From contig DATBDM010000108.1 of NCBI GenBank assembly GCA_036269915.1, forward strand, positions 1 to 10,326: a stretch of 10,326 nt of DNA, in the 5' to 3' direction. The position numbers and the translations under genes are program-made. The notes under the pieces are model-generated. The model worked only from the letters and a program-made list of their open reading frames with translations, was not told the origin of the DNA and did not search any database. Of this stretch, positions 1-7,365 are shown in pieces (the first letter of the stretch is position 1; every line of letters starts with the position of its first letter). This stretch comes from DATBDM01 sp036269915. Its GTDB lineage: Bacteria; Actinomycetota; Thermoleophilia; Solirubrobacterales; Solirubrobacteraceae.

Positions 1-2983
1 CCTCGAGCAGGCGGACGGCGTCGGCGGCGAGCCCCACCGCCCGCTGTGTCTCACCGGCGCGGACGAGCAGGCGGGCGCGTCCGGCGCGCCACAGCGCCTG
101 TGAGGCGACGTCGTCGTCGGCCGCCATCTCCTCGGCGGCCGAGCTGTAGCTCGCGGCCTCCTCCGTGCGTCCCTGGGCGATCAGCGCGCGCACGAGCTCG
201 CCCGCTACCGTCGAGCGCAGGTAGCGCTCGCCCATCTCCTCGAGCGCCTCGAAGTCACGCCGCAGCTCGCGCTCGGCGGCGACGGGATCGCCGGCGAGCA
301 TCTCGACGCCGCAGGTGTCGAGCGAGGTCGACGCGGCGACCGTGCTGCGCCCGCCGTCGCGCAGCGTGCGCTGGGCGGCGCGGTAGAGCTCGCGGGCGCC
401 CGCCACGTCGCCGTCCATCGCGACCAGGCGGGCGAGCAGGTTGCGCACCAGGCCCTCGGTGCGGCGGTCGCCGTGGGCGCGGTCGATGATCTCGCGGCAG
501 CGCGTGATGGCGGCGGGCACCGGGGTCGGGCCGTAGACGGCGGCGACCGCGTACTGGGCCGAGGCGCGCCGGCGCTGGCGGTCGTCGCCGGCGGCGATCG
601 CGTGCGCGACCGCGTGGTCGGCCGCCTCGGCGGCGAGCCCGAAGCGCCCCGTCGTCCCGTGCGCCCAGGCCATCGCGCGCCACGCGGTCGCCGCGGCGGC
701 GCGGTTGCCCGCCGTCTCCAGCGCCGCGATGGCCGTGCCGGCCGCGGGCACGATCCGGTCGCCCCACTCGGCTCCGCCGCCGCCCTGGGCACGGGCGAGC
801 ACGCGCAGCAGCGCCGCGATCGCCGCGCCGGCCGGATCGCCGGCGGCCTCCGCCTCCTCGAGGGCGATCTCGGCGAGCGCGAACTCGGCGATGTCAGTGT
901 AGGCCTCGCCGAGGGAGAGCAGCAGCGTCCGGCGCCGCGGGTCGCCCGGTTCCAGCAGGGCGCCCGCGCGCCGCAGCAGGTTCGCGGCGGCCGGCATGTC
1001 CTCGCGCTCGAAGGCGCGGCGCCCGGCCGCGGCGAGCCGGTACGCGGCCGCCGCGCCGAGCGCGTGCCCGTGGTCGTCCAGCGGGCCGAGCTGGCCGAGG
1101 TAGCGGTACGCCTGCTCCAGGTGGTAGCCGAGGATCTCGTCGAGCTCGTCGCCGCGGGCGCGGGCCTGGTAGCGCTCGCCGGCCCATGCCGCGAAGCGCT
1201 CGTGCAGGTCGGCGCGGGCTCGCTTGAGCAGCCGGTGGTACGCCGCTTCGCGGACCAGGCCGTGGCGGAAGCGGTAGGCGGGATCCTGCTCGGGAGCGGC
1301 GATCGGCAGCACGAGCTGCTTGCGCGAGAGCACCGGCAGCTGGGTCTCGACCGCCGCGCCGACGCCCTCGGCGGCGAGCGCGCGCACGGCCGCGACCTCG
1401 AACTCGAGCCCGACGACCGAGGCGGGCTCGAGCACGGCGCGCTGCTCGGCGCCGAGCTGGTCCAGGCGCGCGGCCAGCAGCGCGTGCAGCGACGGCGGCA
1501 TCTCGAGCGCCTCGAGGTCGGCGGCGGCCAGCCAGCGGTTCTCGTGCCGGGAGAGCAGCCCCTCGTCGATCATCATGTTCAGCAGCTGCTCGGCGAACAG
1601 CGGGTTGCCGTCGGCGGCGTCGACGATCCGGCGCCGCGCGACCGCGGGGATCGACGCGTCCCCGAGCAGCCGCTCGACGACCTCGGCCGTCTGCGCGCTC
1701 GAGAGCACGTCGATCGTCAGCCGGCGGGCGCGCGGGCCGTCGGACCACGTGGGCCGCAGCTCGAGCAGGTCGTGACGCGCCGTCCCGACGACCAGCAGCG
1801 GTGCCTCCGCCGAGGTCACGACGTGCTCGAGCAGGTCGAGGAACGTCAGCTCGGCCGAGTGCAGGTCCTCGACGAGCAGCACCAGCGGGCGCTCGCGGGC
1901 GAGCCGCTCGAGCAGCTTGCGCGCGCCCCAGAACAGCTCGTCGACCGGGAACTGCTCCGTCGAGAGCCCGATCGCCGCGGCGACGCGGCGCGTCACCGGC
2001 TCGTCGTCGCCGGTCAGCGTCTCGAGCCGCACCAGCGCGAGGTCGGGCGTCGTCGTCTCGTCGATCCCGGCGGCCTCGTGGACGAGCTCGGCGAGCGGCC
2101 AGAAGGTGATCCCGCGGCCGTAGGACAGACAGCGGCAGCGCAGCACCGTCGCGTCGCGCCGCGCGCTCGTGGCGAACTCCTCGGCGAGGCGCGACTTGCC
2201 GACGCCGGGTGGCCCCAGCAGCGTCACCAGCCGCGCTCCGTCGCTCCGGATCTCGCCCAGCGCCGCCTCGAGCGCGCCCATCTCGGCCTCGCGCCCGACC
2301 AGCGGCGCGCGGGCATGCCGCGGCCGGCGCGGCTCACGGCGCAGCGCGAGGAGCCGGAAGGCCGGCATCCGCTCGGCCTTGCCCTTGAGCTCGAGCGGCT
2401 CCAGCGGCTCGGTCTCCACGTGCTCCTCGACCAGGCGCTGGGTGAGCGGGCCGAGCAGCACCGCGTTGGCCGGCGCCGCCTGCTCGAGCCGCGCGGCGAC
2501 GTTGACCGCGTCGCCGGTGACGAGCCGCTGGCCGGCCGCCGGGTCGCCCGCGACGACCTCGCCCGTGTTGACGCCGGTGCGATTCTGCAGCCGCACGCCC
2601 CAGCGCCGATCGAGCTCGTCGTTGAGCGCGACGAGGCCCGCCTGCATCGCGGCGGCGGCACGCACGCCGCGCAGCGCGTCGTCCTCGTGCAGCGTCGGCA
2701 GGCCGAACACGGCCATGACCGCGTCGCCGATGTACTTCTCGATCGTGCCGCCGTGGCCCTCGAGCGCCTCGCGCATGACGTCGAAGTAGCGCGACATCAC
2801 CTCGCGCAGCGCCTCCGAGTCGAGCCGCTCGCCCAGGTCGGTGGATCCCTTGAGGTCCGAGAAGACGACGGTGACGACCTTGCGCACCTCCTGCGCGGAA
2901 GTGGTGGGGAACGGCGTCCCGCAGAAGCCGCAGAGGGGGAAGCGGTCCGGGTTCTCCTCGCCGCAGTGGGCGCAGACCCTCAC
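1..2983 (-). CDS. Class III adenylate/guanylate cyclase fused to STAND-like ATPase and helical repeats (C-terminus cut off)
   Basis: Large multidomain signalling protein; 994 residues are visible and the frame runs open off the left edge. In order: an N-terminal zinc ribbon (C4-x2-C7 and C18-x2-C21); a class III cyclase domain at about 35-215 with both metal aspartates (D43 in FSDLKGST, D87 in IGDAVMAVFG), substrate lysine K83 and the transition-state pair N161/R165 (VNVAARLE); an AAA_16-type NTPase with Walker A GPPGVGKS at 257-264 and Walker B VLLVEDLH at 368-375; then alanine/leucine-rich helical pairs from about 600 to the end that look TPR-like. It should make cAMP (or cGMP) in the cytoplasm, with the ATPase/repeat half acting as sensor. 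The position seven residues before N161, usually Asp or Thr, is Leu154, so nucleotide choice is uncertain. The GTG start is preceded by GGAGG seven bases upstream. It lies 21 bases behind the cNMP-binding gene, probably in one operon. Family identity is firm; function in vivo is not. Confidence 0.9.
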   Translation of the reverse strand, partial: MRVCAHCGEENPDRFPLCGFCGTPFPTTSAQEVRKVVTVVFSDLKGSTDLGERLDSEALREVMSRYFDVMREALEGHGGTIEKYIGDAVMAVFGLPTLHEDDALRGVRAAAAMQAGLVALNDELDRRWGVRLQNRTGVNTGEVVAGDPAAGQRLVTGDAVNVAARLEQAAPANAVLLGPLTQRLVEEHVETEPLEPLELKGKAERMPAFRLLALRREPRRPRHARAPLVGREAEMGALEAALGEIRSDGARLVTLLGPPGVGKSRLAEEFATSARRDATVLRCRCLSYGRGITFWPLAELVHEAAGIDETTTPDLALVRLETLTGDDEPVTRRVAAAIGLSTEQFPVDELFWGARKLLERLARERPLVLLVEDLHSAELTFLDLLEHVVTSAEAPLLVVGTARHDLLELRPTWSDGPRARRLTIDVLSSAQTAEVVERLLGDASIPAVARRRIVDAADGNPLFAEQLLNMMIDEGLLSRHENRWLAAADLEALEMPPSLHALLAARLDQLGAEQRAVLEPASVVGLEFEVAAVRALAAEGVGAAVETQLPVLSRKQLVLPIAAPEQDPAYRFRHGLVREAAYHRLLKRARADLHERFAAWAGERYQARARGDELDEILGYHLEQAYRYLGQLGPLDDHGHALGAAAAYRLAAAGRRAFEREDMPAAANLLRRAGALLEPGDPRRRTLLLSLGEAYTDIAEFALAEIALEEAEAAGDPAGAAIAALLRVLARAQGGGGAEWGDRIVPAAGTAIAALETAGNRAAAATAWRAMAWAHGTTGRFGLAAEAADHAVAHAIAAGDDRQRRRASAQYAVAAVYGPTPVPAAITRCREIIDRAHGDRRTEGLVRNLLARLVAMDGDVAGARELYRAAQRTLRDGGRSTVAASTSLDTCGVEMLAGDPVAAERELRRDFEALEEMGERYLRSTVAGELVRALIAQGRTEEAASYSSAAEEMAADDDVASQALWRAGRARLLVRAGETQRAVGLAADAVRLLE

Positions 2984-2990
2984 GGCGGCG

Positions 2991-2995
2991 CCTCC
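2991..2995 (-). promoter_or_regulatory. Shine-Dalgarno site of the cyclase-ATPase gene
   Basis: On the minus strand this reads GGAGG, seven bases before the GTG at 2983. It sits in the 21-base gap after the stop of the upstream cNMP-binding gene. It decides the start: the zinc-ribbon cysteines follow at once, and I see no better initiation site downstream that would keep them. Confidence 0.6.
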
Positions 2996-3004
2996 GCCCC
3001 CGGG

Positions 3005-3415
3005 TCAGCCCGCGTCGGGGTGGGCGCGCTCGCGGTCGTGATCGCGCCGCTCGGCGATCACGTCGCGCAGTCGCCCGCGCACCTCGGGCGGCAGCCGTCC
3101 GACCTCCCAGTTCGTGAGCCGGATCAGCCGCATGTGGTCGGTGGCCACCACCGACGCCGTCCGCAGCTCCTTCTCGAGCACGCCCATCTCGCCGAAGACG
3201 TCGCCCGGGCCGAGCGTGGCCACCGTCTCGCCGTCGTGCACGACCTCGGCGGTCCCCGCCTCGATCGCGACGAGCTCGGTCGAGTAGTCGCCCTCGCGCA
3301 TGAGCACCGTCCCCGGCGACGCGCTGTCGCTCGACGCGAACGTGGCGATGCGGTGGAGATCGGCCTCGTCCATTGCGGCGAACAGCGGGATCGCCCGCAG
3401 GATGCTCGCGTCCAT
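3005..3415 (-). CDS. Stand-alone cyclic-nucleotide-binding domain protein (receiver A)
   Basis: 136 residues forming one CRP-type cNMP-binding beta-barrel and nothing else: no helix-turn-helix, no membrane segment, no enzyme domain. The phosphate-binding cassette is well kept: GPGDVFGEMGVL at 69-80, with the Gly75-Glu76 pair that contacts the ribose and R85-T86-A87, where the arginine normally holds the cyclic phosphate. The C-terminal part (about 105-136) is charged and short, where CRP would carry its dimer helix and DNA-binding domain. The gene directly precedes the cyclase-ATPase gene on the same strand (21-base gap), so the likely job is to sense the nucleotide made by that cyclase, as a partner or feedback subunit; this is inference. 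The ATG at 3415 is preceded by AGGA at seven bases; the same bases (TAGGAA) could instead be a -10 for a leaderless start. Binding to cAMP rather than cGMP or c-di-GMP is not settled by sequence. Confidence 0.85.
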   Translation of the reverse strand: MDASILRAIPLFAAMDEADLHRIATFASSDSASPGTVLMREGDYSTELVAIEAGTAEVVHDGETVATLGPGDVFGEMGVLEKELRTASVVATDHMRLIRLTNWEVGRLPPEVRGRLRDVIAERRDHDRERAHPDAG

Positions 3416-3501
3416 CCGTCATTCCTATCAGTGCGCGGGCCGCGCGTGCGACTAAACGTTCGGTCAGTCGGTCGACGGATCGGCGGGGTACGGTCGTCGT
3501 G
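3416..3501. promoter_or_regulatory. Divergent intergenic promoter region between the two cNMP-binding genes
   Basis: The 86-base gap separates two divergently transcribed receiver genes and must hold both promoters. It has a locally AT-richer patch with an imperfect palindrome centred on AACGTT (3451-3464, 10 of 14 positions symmetric), a 5-base direct repeat CGGTC at 3461 and 3469, and GTCGAC at 3471-3476. No CRP-type TGTGA-N6-TCACA site is visible. Which protein, if any, binds here cannot be told from the sequence. Confidence 0.5.
3489..3494 (+). promoter_or_regulatory. Candidate -10 element (TACGGT) for receiver B
   Basis: TACGGT fits the TANNNT -10 pattern and ends seven bases before the ATG at 3502, which would place the transcription start on or next to the start codon. 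No good -35 is seen at 16-18 bases and only a weak G-run could serve as ribosome site, so a leaderless mRNA is plausible. It shares the GTANNNT form with sites upstream of three other plus-strand genes here. Confidence 0.4.
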
Positions 3502-3900
3502 ATGCTCCAGGCACAGCTCAAGGGCGTGCCGTTCTTCAGCGGCCTCTCCAAGCACGAGCTCGACGCCGTCGCCCGCGAGGTGGACGAGCTCGACTTCCCC
3601 GCCGGTCGCGTGCTCATCCGCCAGGGCGAGTTCGGGCACGAGTTCTTCGTGATCGTCGAGGGCGCCGCGGAGGTGCTCCAGGGCGATGCGGTCATCGCCC
3701 AGATGGGTCCGGGCGACTTCTTCGGCGAGCTGGCGCTGCTCGACGAGGAGCGGCGCACCGCGACGGTCCGCGCGACCTCGCCGATGCGTGTTCTCGTGAT
3801 GACCCGGCAGAGCTTCCGCGCACTGGATCGTGCGGTACCCGGCATCCACGCCAAGATCGCCGACGCGATCACAGGGCGCCAGGAGCACCAGGCCGACTAG
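3502..3900 (+). CDS. Stand-alone cyclic-nucleotide-binding domain protein (receiver B)
   Basis: 132 residues, again a lone CRP-type cNMP-binding barrel without helix-turn-helix. The cassette GPGDFFGELALL at 69-80 and R85-T86-A87 are intact, and the upstream strand motif GxVLIRQGEFG (about 35-45) is typical of the family. It aligns without a gap to the divergent neighbour over the first 101 residues, with about 36 identities counted by eye, so the two look like old paralogues. The tail (about 102-132) differs in the two proteins and may give partner specificity. The frame is open upstream to 3373, but that extension is arginine-rich, overlaps the divergent gene and has no homology look; the match of residue numbering to the paralogue supports ATG 3502 (or GTG 3499). 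Probably senses the product of the nearby cyclase; inferred only. A secreted-protein gene follows after 39 bases. Confidence 0.85.
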   Translation: MLQAQLKGVPFFSGLSKHELDAVAREVDELDFPAGRVLIRQGEFGHEFFVIVEGAAEVLQGDAVIAQMGPGDFFGELALLDEERRTATVRATSPMRVLVMTRQSFRALDRAVPGIHAKIADAITGRQEHQAD

Positions 3901-3903
3901 CGG

Positions 3904-3909
3904 TACGAT
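3904..3909 (+). promoter_or_regulatory. Candidate -10 element (TACGAT) before the secreted beta-helix gene
   Basis: TACGAT lies four bases after the stop of receiver B and 30 bases before the ATG at 3940. Unlike its neighbours this would give a short leader of about 24 bases, containing the G-run at 3929-3933 that can act as ribosome site. It would let the secreted-protein gene be transcribed independently of receiver B. Confidence 0.35.
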
Positions 3910-3939
3910 CGCCCCTGGCGGAGCGAACGGGGGTGGACC

Positions 3940-5703
3940 ATGCGGGCGATGCGGTGGATGGCGGTGCTGGTCGGCGTCGGGCTGGCGGTGATGCTGTCGG
4001 CGGGTGGCGTGGCGCGGGCGGCCGATCTCGGGCCGAACGTGAAGGTCTTCGACCCGAGCATGCCGACGAGCGAGATCCAGGCGCAGGTCGACGCGATCGC
4101 CGCCCAGCAGGTCTCCAACCAGTTCGGCACCCAGCGCTACGCGCTGCTCTTCAAGCCGGGCAGCTACGGCACGGCCGATCATCCGCTGATCTTCCAGGTC
4201 GGCTACTACACCGAGGTCGCCGGCCTCGGCGCCTCCCCGCGCGACGTGACGATCCACGGCTCGGTGAACGTCTTCAACCAGTGCGACGACTCCGGCTGCC
4301 TCGCGCTCAACAACTTCTGGCGCTCGCTCTCGAACCTGACGATCGACGTGACCGGGAACAGCGGATGCCGCGCCAACACCGAGTTCTGGGCCGTCTCGCA
4401 GGCCTCTCCGATGCGGCGGGTGAACGTCAACGGCAACACCACGTTCATGGACTACTGCACCGCAGGCCCGCAGTACGCCAGCGGCGGCTACCTCGGCGAC
4501 TCGGCGCTCAACGGGTCGGTGGTCAACGGCTCCCAGCAGCAGTTCTACGTGCGCGACTCGTCGCTGGGTGGCTGGAGCAACGGCGTCTGGAACCAGGTCT
4601 TCTCGGGCACGATCGGCGCGCCGCCGCAGTCGTTCCCGAGCCCGCCCTACACGACGCTCGCCACCACGCCGGCGAGCCGCGAGAGGCCGTTCCTCTACCA
4701 GGGCGACGATGGGCTGCGTGTGTTCGTGCCCACCGCGCGGACCGACTCGGCCGGGACGACCTGGCAGGCCGGCCCGACCGCCGGCCGCTCGCTGGCGCTG
4801 AGCGACTTCTTCGTCGCGCACCCGTCGGACTCCGTCCAGGAGATCAACGCGCAGCTCGCGCGCGGGCGCGACCTGCTGTTCACGCCGGGCGTCTACGACG
4901 TCAGCCGGTCGATCCGCGTGAAGCGCCCGGACACGGTCGTGCTCGGCCTCGGGGTCGCGACGCTGACCGCGCGCGACGGCGCCGTGCCGATCGTCGTGAG
5001 CGATGCCCGCGGCGTCGACGTCGCGGGCCTGATGATCGACGCGGGCCCCGTCGAGTCGCCGGCGCTGCTGCAGGTCGACGGCAAGCCGGGCAACCGCAGC
5101 GCGTCGCAGCCGACGGCCATCCAGGACGTCTTCTTCCGCATCGGCGGCCCGCATCCCGGGCGCGCCCGCACGAGCCTCGTGGTCGACGCCGACGACGTGA
5201 TCCTCGACGACATCTGGGCCTGGCGCGCGGACCACGGCGCTGGCGTCGGCTGGACGTCGAACACCGCCGACACCGGCGTCGTCGTCAACGGCGACGACGT
5301 CACGGCGACCGGCCTCTTCGTCGAGCACTACCAGCGCAACGAGGTGATCTGGAACGGCGAGCGCGGGCGCACGGTGTTCTTCCAGAACGAGATGCCCTAC
5401 GACGCGCCGGATCAGGCGGCCTGGCAACACGACGGCATCCTCGGCTACGCGGCGTACAAGGTCGGCGACGGCGTCCGGAACCACGAGGGCTGGGGGATGG
5501 GCAGCTACATCTTCACCAACGTCGACCCGACGCTGCACGCGAGCCACGCCTTCGAGGTCCCGGTGCGCCCGGGCGTGCGCTTCCACGACCTGCTGACGGT
5601 GTCGCTCAACCACGCGGGCACGATCGACCACGTGATCAACGACACCGGCGCGCCGGTCACGCCGGACATCCAGGGGCCGAGCAACGTGGTCAGCTACCCG
5701 TAG
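3940..5703 (+). CDS. Secreted double right-handed beta-helix protein, GH55/pectate-lyase-fold type
   Basis: 587 residues with a Sec-type signal peptide (Arg at 2 and 5, hydrophobic core 7-22, probable cut after ARA at 25-27 or one residue later). The mature protein is rich in Asn, Gly and short beta strands, as in parallel beta-helices. Two modules are visible: ALLFKPGSYG at 68-77 leads the first and LLFTPGVYD at 312-320 the second, each followed by a V-x-GLG turn, the layout of GH55 exo-beta-1,3-glucanases. Four cysteines (115, 120, 143, 173) all lie in module one and could form two disulfides. An acidic patch QNEMPYD at 482-488 (Glu484) is a candidate active-site segment. Likely role: binding or cutting an extracellular polysaccharide; substrate unknown. 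From memory, close relatives in Streptomyces are often labelled adenylyl cyclase; I see no cyclase motif here. A TACGAT motif and a G-run (3929-3933) precede the ATG; ATG 3949 is an alternative start. Confidence 0.75.
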   Translation: MRAMRWMAVLVGVGLAVMLSAGGVARAADLGPNVKVFDPSMPTSEIQAQVDAIAAQQVSNQFGTQRYALLFKPGSYGTADHPLIFQVGYYTEVAGLGASPRDVTIHGSVNVFNQCDDSGCLALNNFWRSLSNLTIDVTGNSGCRANTEFWAVSQASPMRRVNVNGNTTFMDYCTAGPQYASGGYLGDSALNGSVVNGSQQQFYVRDSSLGGWSNGVWNQVFSGTIGAPPQSFPSPPYTTLATTPASRERPFLYQGDDGLRVFVPTARTDSAGTTWQAGPTAGRSLALSDFFVAHPSDSVQEINAQLARGRDLLFTPGVYDVSRSIRVKRPDTVVLGLGVATLTARDGAVPIVVSDARGVDVAGLMIDAGPVESPALLQVDGKPGNRSASQPTAIQDVFFRIGGPHPGRARTSLVVDADDVILDDIWAWRADHGAGVGWTSNTADTGVVVNGDDVTATGLFVEHYQRNEVIWNGERGRTVFFQNEMPYDAPDQAAWQHDGILGYAAYKVGDGVRNHEGWGMGSYIFTNVDPTLHASHAFEVPVRPGVRFHDLLTVSLNHAGTIDHVINDTGAPVTPDIQGPSNVVSYP

Positions 5704-5706
5704 CGG

Positions 5707-5712
5707 TAGCGT
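5707..5712 (+). promoter_or_regulatory. Candidate -10 element (TAGCGT) for the exporter gene
   Basis: TAGCGT sits three bases after the stop of the secreted-protein gene and ends six bases before the exporter ATG. No Shine-Dalgarno sequence is present in the 15-base gap, so either a leaderless transcript from this element or re-initiation by ribosomes from the upstream gene would be needed. No convincing -35 is seen. Confidence 0.35.
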
Positions 5713-5718
5713 CCGTCC

Positions 5719-7365
5719 ATGAAATCGACCGGCGTCGTCCTGGCGACGCTCGCAGCGGGCCAGTTCGTCATGGCCCTGGACACGACGGTCATGAACACGG
5801 CGATCGCGACCGTGGCGAAGGACGTCGGGACCACGGTCACCGGGATCCAGACGGCGATCACGCTCTACACGCTCGTGATGGCGTCGCTGATGATCACCGG
5901 CGGCAAGCTCGGCGAGTTGCTCGGGCGCAAGCGCGCCTTCGCGATCGGCTGCGTGATCTACGCCTGCGGGTCGCTGACCACGTCGCTCTCACAGAGCCTG
6001 ACCGTGCTGATGATCGGCTGGTCGCTGCTCGAGGGCCTCGGCGCGGTGCTGATCATGCCGGCGATCGTGGCGCTGGTGGCCTCGAACTTCGACCGGTCCG
6101 AGCGCCCGCGCGCGTACGGGCTCGTCGCGGCGGCCGGCGCGATCGCCGCGGCGCTCGGCCCGCTCGTCGGCGGCGCGTTCACGACCTACTGGTCGTGGCG
6201 CTGGGTGTTCGCCGGCGAGGTGCTGATCGTGCTCGTGATCCTGCTGCTGGCGCGACGGATCAAGGACACGCCGCCGCAGCAGGGCGTCCGGCTCGACCCC
6301 GTCGGCACCGCGCTCTCGGCGATCGGGCTCGGGCTGATCGTCTTCGGCATCCTGCGCTCGGGCGCGTGGGGCTTCGTCAGGCCGAGCCCGGGCGCGCCCG
6401 CGTGGTTCGGGCTCTCCCCGGTGATCTGGCTCGTGCTCGGCGGTGGCACGGTCCTCGCCGCGTTCGCGGCCTGGGAGCGCCGGCGCATCGATCGCGGCGC
6501 CGGCGCGCTGATCGACCCGCGGATGCTGCGCAACGTCCAGCTCCGCGACGGGGTCGCCTCGTTCTTCTTCCTCTACCTCGTGCAGGCCGGGCTGTTCTTC
6601 GTGGTGCCGCTGTTCCTGTCGATCGCGCTCGGCCTGTCGGCGATCGCGACGGGCGTCCGGCTGCTGCCGCTCTCGTTGTCGCTGCTGGTGTTCGCCACCG
6701 CCATCCCGAAGCTGTTCCCCGACGTCTCGCCGCGCCGGGTCATCCGGCTCGGGTTCGTGGCCATGTTCGCGGGACTCGTGCTGCTGCTCGCCCTGCTCGA
6801 CGCCGGGTCGGGCGCGGAGGTCGTGAGCGGGCCGCTGCTGCTGTGCGGCGCGGGCATCGGGGCACTGGCGTCGCAACTGGGGAGCGTCACCGTCTCCGCG
6901 GTGCCGGACGAGCAGAGCGGCGAGGTGGGCGGCCTGCAGAACACGGGAACCCAGCTCGGAGCGTCGATCGGCACGGCGCTCGCCGGCGCGGTGCTGATCT
7001 CGGCTCTCACCGCGTCGTTCTTCACCGGGATCAAGAACAACCCCGACGTCCCGGCGAGCGTCACCTCGAGCGCGCAGACGCAGCTCGAGAGCGGCGTCCC
7101 GTTCGTCTCCGACGACGACCTCCAGGCGGCGCTGAAGCAGGCGGGCGTGCCCTCCTCGACCGCGAACGCGATCGAGGACGAGAACGCCCAGGCGCGGATC
7201 GACGGCCTGCGCGACGCGGTCGCGGTCCTCGCCCTGGTCGCCCTCGTCGCGCTGCTGGCCACGGGCGGGATCCCGACGGTGCAACCCGGCGCCGCGCCGG
7301 GGTCGGTCAGCCCTCCCGCACCTCCGCCAGCTCCGGCTCGTGGGCCTGCGCCCACTCGCGCGTGA
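5719..7365 (+). CDS. DHA2-family MFS multidrug exporter (EmrB/QacA type)
   Basis: 548-residue inner-membrane protein, a length typical of 14-helix drug:proton antiporters. Family signatures: LDTTVMNTAI at 20-29 in helix 1 (motif D1), GGKLGELLGRKR at 61-72 in the loop after helix 2 (motif A), and a helix-5 antiporter motif ending ALGPLVGG (motif C), followed by the WRWVF segment usual in this group. A hydrophilic loop of about 80 residues (roughly 435-500: TGIKNNPDVPASV and on) precedes the last helix, as in actinobacterial DHA2 members. It should export hydrophobic or cationic compounds using the proton gradient; the substrate cannot be told. The last about 20 residues are Pro/Ala-rich, and their coding bases overlap the end of the convergent permease gene. 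It starts 15 bases after the secreted-protein gene, so may share its transcript, though the two have no evident common task. No regulator gene of its own is adjacent. Confidence 0.9.
   Translation: MKSTGVVLATLAAGQFVMALDTTVMNTAIATVAKDVGTTVTGIQTAITLYTLVMASLMITGGKLGELLGRKRAFAIGCVIYACGSLTTSLSQSLTVLMIGWSLLEGLGAVLIMPAIVALVASNFDRSERPRAYGLVAAAGAIAAALGPLVGGAFTTYWSWRWVFAGEVLIVLVILLLARRIKDTPPQQGVRLDPVGTALSAIGLGLIVFGILRSGAWGFVRPSPGAPAWFGLSPVIWLVLGGGTVLAAFAAWERRRIDRGAGALIDPRMLRNVQLRDGVASFFFLYLVQAGLFFVVPLFLSIALGLSAIATGVRLLPLSLSLLVFATAIPKLFPDVSPRRVIRLGFVAMFAGLVLLLALLDAGSGAEVVSGPLLLCGAGIGALASQLGSVTVSAVPDEQSGEVGGLQNTGTQLGASIGTALAGAVLISALTASFFTGIKNNPDVPASVTSSAQTQLESGVPFVSDDDLQAALKQAGVPSSTANAIEDENAQARIDGLRDAVAVLALVALVALLATGGIPTVQPGAAPGSVSPPAPPPAPARGPAPTRA
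7285..7301 (-). terminator. Candidate hairpin terminator for the nitrilase-permease operon
   Basis: A perfect 7-base inverted repeat, CCCGGCG and CGCCGGG with a 3-base loop, begins six bases past the permease stop codon. On the minus strand only two T follow, so it lacks a real U-tract; many high-GC actinobacterial terminators look like this. It lies inside the convergent exporter coding sequence, so it may partly be chance in GC-rich DNA. Confidence 0.3.

Noticed and set aside
3451..3476. Possible operator or CRP-type site between the receiver genes
   Set aside because: The palindrome around AACGTT is imperfect and short, and no TGTGA/TCACA half sites are visible; kept only as a remark on the intergenic region.
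3373..3501. N-terminal extension of receiver B up to an upstream ATG
   Set aside because: It would overlap the divergent receiver A and cover the shared promoter. The extension is Arg/Ser-rich and the paralogue has no equivalent.
473..3502. About 1000-codon open frame on the plus strand opposite the cyclase-ATPase gene
   Set aside because: It is Arg/Ala/Gly/Glu-rich low-complexity sequence without motifs, as expected opposite a gene with GC-rich third positions. The minus strand frame carries intact cyclase and Walker motifs.
3911..3939. Possible riboswitch or hairpin in the leader of the secreted-protein gene
   Set aside because: The leader is only about 25 bases, too short for a known aptamer; the CGCC/GGCG pairing is weak and expected by chance at this GC content.
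3124..5631. Long minus-strand open frame opposite the secreted beta-helix gene and receiver B
   Set aside because: Composition is dominated by Val, Arg, Asp, Ala and His with no domain. It crosses the divergent promoter and two well-supported plus-strand genes.
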